In this document: in pieces, positions 40,337-51,800 of the stretch
How the letters are laid out: the number at the start of each line of letters is the position of its first letter
Position numbering within the stretch: position 1 is the first letter of the stretch
NCBI GenBank assembly: GCA_963170055.1
Contig: CAUJGJ010000040.1
Location: forward strand, 605,401-669,400
Reading direction: 5' to 3'
Source of the DNA: Halisarca cf. caerulea
Taxonomy: Eukaryota > Porifera > Demospongiae > Chondrillida > Halisarcidae
DNA length: 64,000 nt
Position numbers and translations under genes: made by a program
Notes under the pieces: generated by a model
Told to the model about the DNA's origin: nothing
The model's input: only the letters and a program-made list of their open reading frames with translations
Database searches by the model: none

Positions 40337-43288
40337 CCATTTAAAAATGGTTAAAAGATGTAGGGATGAAAAATTGTCAATCATCAAAAATCACTGGAAC
40401 AAGGCAGAGTTGTTTGTTACATAGGGCTGAACAGGCATAGGTATAGATATACAGAGGGTTAGGTATACATTGGGCTAGAGGGGCATGAGGATGGACATAC
40501 ATAGGTCTAGACTGGCATAGTACAAGGCATACATGGGGCTAGACAAGTACAGAGCTTGACTGGGTAAAGGGCTAGACGGGTTATTTCCCTACATCCCTTG
40601 TGATACCTTTTGCTAGCTTATACACACAGGTTGCGGGATGTAGGGAAATAACCTGTATTTAAGAATGATGATTGCGCAACCATAGGAGTTTTAGTATGGG
40701 AGAGGTGGTCAATATATGCCACATTGACCACTTTCGAAATATTGACCTGTGTTTATTAAGACAACTTTTAGTTCTAACATCAAAATTGAAGATGACCACA
40801 AGTTCGAGTGTTATTTCGTGTCAAACGCCTTTTGGACTTCATCCGTCTCCAGATTAGAAGCGACGAAGGGTATTCTTCAAACTTCAGGAATTGGAAGAAA
40901 GTAACAAAACTTTGCTTTAGTATGCCAAGTTGTCAGAACCCTTCTTGACTAGAAATTGAAGCGTTCTCAGGCAAAACGTGCCATTGCCCCTTCTTTTACT
41001 TCCTCTAATGAAGCAAAACTTATGTTTTCCTCCGATTTTGGGAGTTTGAAGGATAGTTTTCGCTGTTTGGAATTCGAATCCAGAGGATCGTTCCTTTGAG
41101 TCCAAATGTGGTCCCTTAGGGTGTAAGCGTCCCTCTTGAAGGTGCTAAACACTTCTGAATCTCTATTCTCCTTTATCATCCTATAAATTATAATACGTAG
41201 CGTCAGTTGGTCAGTAGCCAAAATGTAAGACCTTGGGCGCTTATATTATATACATATTTGTTGTATGGCTGTGGTTAACATTAAAGGAAAAAAAGTGTGC
41301 ATTGTTTTTGGTAATTGCACACTTTTTTGACCTTTCCAACCACAAGTGTTAGTTTATGACATTACAATTTGTGAGCAAGATAGTAATGATTAATTCCATT
41401 AAACATGAGTACCCTTGGTGACTTTAGGTAAATTCTCATCGGTCTTCCATCTCTTCTTAGTGACATGATAGTTTCTTGTCTGTATCTTCCGTTAGATTGC
41501 TTAGTCATGACAGTAATTTGAACATTGAAAAAGCAGAAGCCGCAATTATGTCAATGTGTTCTCCCCATTCATTTTCATTCTCTTGCAATGTTCTTAACTT
41601 AGCGGATTGTGGAATACCTCAAATAGATTTGATCATTGGATTGTATATTGCTGTATAGCTTACAACTTGCATTGACACACATGATTTTGTTGACAGGTTT
41701 GAGTATAGTAGTACCAACATTGCACTAGCTCATATCCTACAGGCAATACACATAAAGTATATGCAGAGCAAGTACCTGTTCTCCCACTTTCAATTTTACA
41801 CAGAGTCAAGACAGTGTCAAGAAAAGGTGGATATCGTGTTTCTTGTGGATACATCCGGTAGTGTTGGTTTGCAGAACTTCAGAAAGCAGCAGGAATTCCT
41901 TGCTAATCTGGTTGATCAGCTTCCAATTGCTACAGATAAAGTCAGAGTATCAGAAGTAAAATACGGATATCAAGTTTTCTTTGAATTTAGCCTTACGGAA
42001 CATACTGACAAGGAAGACCTGAAGGATGCTCTACGAAATGTACGCTATAGCTTTTTTCAGAATACCCTGACGGGACGAGGCATACAGTACGTGGTAGACA
42101 ACTATAAGGGAACAATTGAGGCTAGGGATGACAGCATCCTCGTACTTGTCGTGGTCACTGATGGGAAATCCCAAGATGACGTTGAGGCACCAGCACAAGC
42201 TGCAAAGGATGAGGGCTTTCTGGTTATCGCTTTGGGTGTTGGGAGAAACATAGACGAAAGTGAACTAAAACAAATAGCTTCCAAGGAAGATCTGGTGATC
42301 CTGGCAGATGGCTTCAATGCTCTTGATACAGTGGTGAAGGATATTACAGATTTAGTCCTCGAATGTCGTAAGTGCATATCATGTGTCATGTTCAAAGTTT
42401 AGTTTGAGTAGGAGTATATTAGTAACTTCAATCAAGACCACTTTAGCGGCTCTACATGTGGACATTTTATTGTAAAATCAGTATTGTAATAGAGTCTTCT
42501 CAAGATGGAAGCTGATTCTTGTCATACACAACTTGGAAAAAAGATACATTTTTACATAATCTCATTCTTGTGAATTTCCCAATACTCATTGGAACAAACA
42601 GTCAATCTTTCTTAATTTTTTTGGTGTAAACTCTTCTGTCACTTATTATTGGATAACTTGTCCCTCATATCCTACAGTGGTTGATTGTGGTGAGCCAGAG
42701 GAACTTGTGGACGGTACAGTTGCCGCACATGATGGTACCTTTCACCCGTCCAATGCCACTTACACTTGTGATGAAGGCTACACTCTGGAGGGAAACAGTG
42801 TTATAACTTGTCAAGCGGATGGCACATGGAGTGATGGAGCTCCAACATGCAAAAGTGAGACCGTTAATTGATAGACAAATGTAATCTGGTATTTTTCTTG
42901 CTGTATGTGCGTTTATCCATGCAAATGATGGAAAAGCAGTTTTTGGCTCAAATTGTTCACCACACAAGTTATAATCTATTCCCCAGCTGGTTTATGAATG
43001 ATTTACATTTTCCACCTTTCTATGTTACTGATAAATTGTTTAGTCCTTAATGATTTTAATCCTTAATGATTTTAATCTGATTTAAAAATTAATATACTTT
43101 ATATACATTGGAACTTGCTTAATTAGTACCTGGATAATACATACTCCTGGATAATAAGTACTCCTCGCTCATTCTGTCCCTGTGTGTACCTCATGTACAT
43201 AAACCAACCCTGATAGTAAGTACCTCTGATAATAAGCCCTGATTTTGTGTCCCCTTTGAGGTATGTACTAAGTAAGTTTCACTGTATA

Positions 43289-43340
<52 letters not shown>

Positions 43341-43930
43341 CTGTATAAAAATTTACAAAATGATTTAGTGGCAGCCATGTTATACCATGTTAGTCCCACA
43401 TATTAATACAGTACTACTCTACTCCATAGTATAGATTAATCCCACACACCACCTATCTATATTAAGAAGAAAGCTTCAAGTATTTAGGCAATGTCTTAGT
43501 GACAGTCATTTTTACATTTTCTCATGGTTAATTTAAATACTCCATCCAGCATACACCCAGCAGGTTGATGATAGTATATTGACTAATGTGCATAACGCAA
43601 TGTCACCCTCATGAAGCTCACAGATTGTACTCCTATTATTGGGTTTTTGAATGCACTCTAATGCGCATCCACCAGTAATCATACTTACACCTGTTTTTCT
43701 ATGCATTTAGTTGTGACTTGTGATGTTCCACCTACTCCTGACAACATGATTGTGGACGGTGACTTTGTCCCAGACAGCAATGACACACTAGTGGCATTTG
43801 GTGGTAAGCTAACCTACACATGTGCAGAAGGGTATGTCATCATTGGAGATGATGAAAGAACATGTCAAGCCGATGGAACCTTCTCAGGAACACCTCCAAC
43901 CTGCACCAGTAAGTCAATAATGGTTTACAT

Positions 43931-43985
<55 letters not shown>

Positions 43986-46900
43986 TACACACGCACCACA
44001 TATTAATACACTTTATTAATGAGAACCTGTACAATGATTTTCAGTTAACTGTGGATACACTTCATCTTTTGTACTTTGTTTGCAGTGATCCCAACTGGAA
44101 CTCCTCCTCCAACTACCAAGAATGGTGGGTGTCTAGAGGATTAAGTTTGTAGTGGTAAACCGTTGGCAGTGAAGTGGAATACACAGACTTAGTTGTGTTG
44201 TTCAATTGTTCACCATTCAACAACTACAATACAGATATTGCAATTTTAGGTGATAATACATTCTTCCTTCCTTAGCTGTGGTCAGAGCCGATCCCATCCA
44301 GTACAATGTATTCGAGGCAGAGGGCAAGGTTGTCTTGAGTGCTAAGCTGACGGGAACATGGACCACTGCTTGCAATATTCCCATATCATGCATCTTTGGA
44401 TCAGCAAGTGAGAACAGATAATATTCCGAGATGTTAGGAACATCTCTCGATAGATCAGGGGATCTAGATTTCATTTCCTTGTTTTTCATAAGAGGAATTC
44501 TGCAGTTGAAAGTACTATCTCAGTAACAATTCTTCTCTTAGGATCAATCTTCTTCATAATATTAAGAATATACCTGCACGTTTTCACGTCACATGTTTTC
44601 TAATATGAACATTTACAATCAGATACATCATGGAGATATGTATATGTCCATTTTGTTTCTTTGCATATATCTGTACATTTTCGATGTACAAACAAGATAC
44701 TAGGTTGCTGAAATAATCATGTACTGCTATATTCCCCCAATCTAAAGCTGCAGGCAATGATTACGAACAAGTTACTGGGGCATTCCGATTTGAACCTTCT
44801 GACACTGGCATGGCAACTGCTGAGCTAGAAATCCCCCTGATTGTAGATGACGTGCTTGAAGAAGACGAATTCTTCCTTTGCTTCTTCTTCACCCAAACCA
44901 CACCAGGAGTTACACCGGCACCACCACCCAATTTGTTCGCTATAAACATCAAAGGTGAGATCCGATATCAGATTTCCCACCAAGTGTGTCAATTTTTAGT
45001 ATTCTCTAGTAATGCTCAATAGTTTGTATTTCCATTTTTGCAACACAATGCTTTTATACTTTATACTTATTTACATATACAAACATAAGTACACACATGC
45101 ATAATATACATAGGCCAATACGTGCATATAAATTTACATGAAAATAGTATTGCAAAGCTATATTTATTGTAATTTACAGTCATTTATATGTCATATACCC
45201 ATGGCACATCGCACTCCCTACAGACTGTCCAGCTGATCGTCCATTTGGCATGCAACCAGGGCAGCCGACATGTGTGCAGCCTAACTTACCTGCAGCTCCT
45301 CCTGTCAAAGGATGCTACTGTCCAGCTGGTACAGTACTAGATGAACGCATCGATCAGTGTGTACCTCCAGAAGATTGTGGAAAATGCTATGGTGTTGCAT
45401 ATGGGGATCCTCACTATCTGTCCTTTGATGGGTTGCGTTACGACCTTCAAGATCGTTGTTCCCACATCTTTACTAAAGACTGTGCTGAAAACACATTCAC
45501 AGTTTACTCAATAACATCTGACGATTGTTCAGGAGGTGGAGCTCCAACTTGCATTGTTTCATCAGTAATTGAAGTTCCCTCATTGGACGCTGAAGTAAAA
45601 CTTTTTGAAGACTTGTTGTTTGAATTCCAGGAAAACGAGAAAACTCCTGGTAACATAGAGATCATAAAAACTGGGGAGAAAATCGTGGTGGCAATCCATA
45701 AGTATTCTGTTATTGTGGAATTCAAGAAGTGGTACTTGAGTGTATGTGCGCCTCTCAGCTACAGTGGCAAACTGTGTGGTTTATTGGGTGACTGCAATGG
45801 TGACAAATCTGACGATTTCAAACTCATGGACGGAACAGTAACTGATGACTTGCTCACCTTTGAAATAGAGTACAGAGCTGACGGAATCACTGACACATGT
45901 ACTCCTGAAGATCCACAAGTAGCTGAATGTACAGACATACCCAAGAAAACAGTTGCTGAAGAATTCTGCAACATTGTCAACAGTGCAGATGGTCCTTTTA
46001 CCGACTGCCACCAGTTCATTGACCCAGACACGTACTACGACAATTGTGTCTTGGATGCTTGTCTGTGTACTGCTGGTACAGAGTGCGCATGTGGAGTCAT
46101 ACGACAATATGCCACGGAATGTTCACGATTTGGTGTCACTGTGGAAACACCACCTGTTTGCGGTGAGTAAACTAATTGAAGCCATGCATGTGTCTTAACA
46201 TTACGAGTTCACATTGTTAGACTTATTAGGACAAGTGATGCTATCTATAATTAAACACTATACAAGAGTTTCTTTGCATTTTATTCATCATGTAGACAGA
46301 GGGTCAATGCCACATACAGCCCTAACCCTAACCCTAACACCATTTTTGTCCCCAAAATTTACAAAAATATCATATGCATTATAACATAATGTTATGTATA
46401 CATACATTTATTCTAATGCTGTGTGGTAACCTCTCACATACTACAGATGTGAACTGTACTGATGGAATGGTGTTCGTTCCTGATGCTCCCCTCATCCCGC
46501 CCACGTGTGACAATTTCATTGGGGACATTGCAATCACGGGTCCAGGATGTACCTGCCCACCTAACCTTGTTTGGATGGTGGATGTCTGTATAGACAGATC
46601 AACATGTACAGGTGAGTGTGACAGGCTCAAATAGTTCAATGTTTTGATTATGGGTGGTATCATAGTAGAGATCTCAACATGTACAGGTGAGCATGACAGG
46701 CTCAGAAGTTATATAGAATTGTTTCCTGATGACGTCATACATCAAAGATCATGAGAGTATTCACTAAGCACCCAGTTGGTCACAACAATCATTAGATTAT
46801 GTCAATTAATGCACAAAGGGTCATAATAATAACTTGTGCAATTTACAGCAACTAAAGCAGTTCAGCTGTCTTCAAGTGTTAAAAGGAGTTGAATTAGTTA

Positions 46901-48415
46901 CCACATGGCTTCCTTAGGTTGTAACATATTCGCTGACCTCATCCCTCAGGTGTTCAGTCAGTAAACTTGTTACTCCCCTAGGAACCATGTAGTAACTAGT
47001 ACTCACATGTTGCAATAGGTGTTCCAATATTTTCAGTAATCTTGTTATGCTGTACAGAATTTTACAGCATCGACAAATATAATGATGGTGAATATTAACG
47101 TTATTGCTTTTAAGTGTGGTGAGATAAGGGAGTGAGATAAGGGTGGTGAGATAAGGGAGTGCTTCTAAAGAATTGCAGATAAACTTCGAACTGTGATTTT
47201 TATAGTATGTCATTCTCTTCAATACAATAGGCACAGTGTGAACACATGTATGTATCTGCTAAGTGAATATTATGTTGCAATTTCATGTAGATGTAATCCC
47301 AACATTGCCTACTGATCCACAACCACCCGTCCCACCCACTCCGACACATGTCTCATGTCGTGTTGAAGGCAGTTCTCACCACACCACTTTTGACGGTCGT
47401 GTTCACCACTTCCAAGGAAACTGTACGTACATACTGTCCAAGGACGAGGCTGGTGACACTTTCACCATCTACATTGACAAGGTTGTCTGTGGAGATGGAG
47501 CTGTATGTGTGAATGAGGTCTACGTCAAAATTGCAGAATATGCAGAGATACTGAAAATTGACAAGAATGGTCAAATCACACCTGCAGATTATCCCACTGA
47601 CCTGTTCTCTGTGGACACAACAGGAGAAACAATTATTGTTACTTTGGAACCAGTTGCAGTCAGTGTTGTCTTCAAACTGGACTTAACCCTTACCATATGG
47701 GCACCTTTCAAGTTCTTCCAGCAATTGTCTGGGATCTGTGGCAACTTCAACCTCGATCCCGCTGATGATCTGACCAAGATGCTGCCAGATGGTAGTACTG
47801 AACCCACTACTGATGTGGGTGATCTCATATCTTGGCAAGCGGACCCATGCAACAGAGGAGACTGTTCACCAGCCATTCACATACCAAATGTGTGTTCTGA
47901 TGAAACAATGAAGAAAGCTGTTGACTTCTGTACCATTCTCCTGGAAGACTCTGAGTACAAAAAATGTGGTACACATGTTGATCCTGATAACTTATTGAAT
48001 AGCTGTGTCTTTGACTACTGTGCTCATACTGGGCCAGATGGTACTACAGACCTCAGTGTCCCTTGCAATTCAATAATCAACTTTGGTGCCAAATGTGCCG
48101 AACTCGGCTATGTTAATGTGACAGTTGTTCCAGCAGAATGCGGTGAGTATCTACACATGACATAACTTGTACGAACTGCGAATAGTTAGCTTTGTACATT
48201 TACTAGTTGTGAGTCATTACATAAGTGAGTTATTACACAGGTATAATGTGGCAAATTATTTCACTATAATATAAAACAGTACCAGAATTTGTCAAGGCTG
48301 CTAGACTGTTGGTCTAGCTTTCATATAACCGGGTTAACCTAATTGCAGCCTTTTAGGCATAATAATTCTATAATGTATAATGTCCCTTGTCTGTTCATGC
48401 TATATAATAATCTCC

Positions 48416-48512
<97 letters not shown>

Positions 48513-48760
48513 TATGGCCTATCAGCTGTGAAGTGTGGTGGAAACCTGGAGTTCCAGCTCTGTGGACCTAACAAGAGGAAAACATGTACAGACCCTATTG
48601 GAGCCAATGACTTCTGTGTTAGTGGTTGCTTCTGTGGGGAAGGACTAGTAGAGGATGGAAGAATTTGCATTACTGCAGATGAGTGTCCAGGTAATTTAAC
48701 ATTTGTTGCAAACAAACATAATATCGTGAACTACATGGCTCAGGCAACATCACACATGCA

Positions 48761-48848
<88 letters not shown>

Positions 48849-51800
48849 TATATGCACCATCAACCATAACTTCAGACAATCTACACAACACAACTCACCT
48901 CATTTGCATACATATATGTTCATTCATTCACATGCCATCCATATTTATCACTGCCCTCAAATTATGCTACATACATATGTAATACACAGCACAGATAACA
49001 CACATCACTATAACACACTTTGGTAAAAGGTGTTCTTTCCCCACATTATATATACATTGAAATCACTTTGTCACACTTTTCTGTTACATAATAAACAGGA
49101 AAGTTTTTTAATAAAATCATTTTTATTTCCAGTGGTCATAACTTGGGATCGGGAAGAGTACATTGTGAACAATGATAGCTTGCCTACTGTGTGTGGTATG
49201 CTCCGTGTGACACCAACAGAGCGGAATATCACTGTGACAGTCTCATTTGAAGCTGGCGATATGGCAGGTATGATGGAGCACATGAACCTCACAGGCATTC
49301 TTGTGCATACATGTACAAGGCAGTCATACTAATGAGAATTGTCAATTTATGTTCGATGTGTTATTGAAGATTCCAGTTGGAATTCTCTATCCTATTATCT
49401 TTTATTCCAATCCAAATATTTTGTCCTGTTATTTGTATCTAGGCGCATTGTTATTGCAATTCTTTTAAAAGTACTGTAAAAGATCATACAAACATTTGGA
49501 AACAGTAAACTCCACTCATTCACATTCACTTGCTGATGTTGTAATTCTTGCAGATCCTCCTGTTAGTGGACAACCAAGTAGTGACTGCTGCTGTGGTCAT
49601 GAAGGCTCTGGATTCTCTTGTTCCGCCACACCTTGTACCATATCAGTACCTCAGCAGACGGACACACTCTGTGTGTTCCTCCCGTATGCAGAAGACTGGC
49701 CTGAGGAAGTCGAGGCTGAAGTGGAGACAGACGAACCTGCAGTGGATATTCAGCCCTTCGATGAGACAACATTTACTATTGACACCACTGAGAGTAAGTG
49801 CACATTGTGTGCATGCACGAATGTTGAAGAGTACATTCCATGTCTATCCACATACATCAAGTATCTGAAGCATAAATCTAACCCTAATCCAAGCATTTTC
49901 CTTCCTTTATGCAGAGAAATGTATTTCTTTGGAAAAGCAAGTATTCTTTTTCAATGAAAATGCATGTGATAACAAGGCAATTGGTGTACTGCTGAGTGAG
50001 GAGCTGCCCAACCAGGAGACCATTGGATCAGTGGAAGTTATAGGAGCCACAGCAACTGGTGAGATTTCAAGCAGACTATACGTTGCGCTTACCCACAACG
50101 GTACCCTGTGCAAGCAAAAAACTTAAAGTTACTTGCAATGAATCTGCTCCTTTCCCAGGTGGAGTTGACTTCACACAAGGAGCCCTGTGGCCTCTATTCC
50201 AGGGGAACAAAGCAGATGTGTGTGTTGCCATTAAGGAACAGGCAGATTTTGAGGGTTATGAGTGCTTCCACGTAAATCTGAAAGCACCAGAAAGTGGTTG
50301 GGTTGGATGTGAACCAACCAAAGCTATTGGAATCATAGAAGAAGGTTTGTACATACACTAATGTTGATTTTGCTAGTGTACTGACACATAGCACATGCAA
50401 TACATTGCTAATATTCTTCTGCTACAACCACTAACAATTACGATAAGGTTTACCCATCAAGCATTGTTTGATGCAGTGACACTGGAATAGGCTAGGTTAA
50501 AGCTGGGTGTTAGGATTGGGGCTAGTGTGGAGAGCCAACATAAGGCACAGCTGTCTACACCCCATATACTTCTGGAGGATTTACGGTGAAGCTGTTTTCT
50601 ACTATTTCTTCAATGCCAACAGCTTGTGATGGGAAATTTTGATTGTATTCTCATTTCAGCTGAAATACAGTTTACTTCAGTAAATTATTGTTATTGGCTT
50701 AGAATTGAAACTAAACAAATTATTATTAGTTGACCATGGTAGTAAGATCAACAGCTACCTAGCTGGCCTTAATTTGTGAATGATTTAATATCTAAGTGCT
50801 TGGGTATCCATGGAAATACTTGAACACTGCAAACGTTGTTGTAAGCATTCACATATTATACATGCAAAGTCAGTCATACAGTCACCTATTCTGTTTATGT
50901 ACACTTATAAATTTTCTTACTGCAGGAGGCAATGGTGCTCCCGATAATACGAGTAACACATGCTACAACAATCCTAACTTTGATGTGGGTGAAATCTGCA
51001 ACAACAATGATGAAGGTGAGCACAATAGGGATTGGGCTATAACACAACTTGAAAAGAGTTGCACATCAGGATTGCAATGCTATCATTAAATGATAGCATT
51101 TAGAACCATAAATGTAGTACTTTAGCTTGCAAAATTTGATGAGGAATTGAAATAGAAATAAAATTTGCTAGCGTTTATAGAATAATTATTAACATACATT
51201 GAAGCTTGCAAAGTTTGATGAGGAATTAGATAATTAATCATAAGCAAAGAGGATAAGGTCCATCTCATGGGTTGCTTGTCATTGCACCTGGTTGATTTTC
51301 TTTACCGAGTGATCCTTTGAAAGGGCATCAAGGATAAATATTGTTGTTCCTGAGAAATCCTGCAACACATACACATAATGTGCTGCACATGCGAGATGTA
51401 GGAATCTGCACAGTGTGCACTAACTCCAACTAAACTCTGTTTAGCCTTATACCCATCTAGCCTCATGTATCTGTAGCACTATGCTCATCTAGCCCTATGC
51501 CTGTCTTGCCCTTTGCCCACCCAGCCCTGTTCCTCAAAATGGTGGAATTGTTGTAAAGGTTTCTATTCATGCTTATCATACGTGTATTTACTAGTGGGAG
51601 GCTGAAATTAATGCTGTCCTCTTCTTAAAATGTAAATTAGGTGCATAAGATGTTGTAGAAGGTATGCGTGTCTATATTTGTTCAGTTATTTTACCAATTT
51701 TTGAGCAAGGAACTTGAACATTCAACTGATTATGCTGCCCTGTGCCTCGATAGTTAACAAACAAGCAAGGAGTGGGGTAAACCGACCCATAAGGAACAAA

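Noticed and set aside
41806..41810. Alternative acceptor AG two bases into exon 11
   Set aside because: It would shift the VWA domain out of frame with the phase 1 donor of exon 10.
42427..42470. Complete piggyBac-like MITE in intron 11
   Set aside because: Only one AAGACCACTTTAGCGGCTCT motif was found, without a partner end or clear TTAA.
46319..46339. Telomere end or chromosome fusion point
   Set aside because: Only three CCCTAA units within an intron of an intact gene, and similar short runs occur elsewhere in the window.
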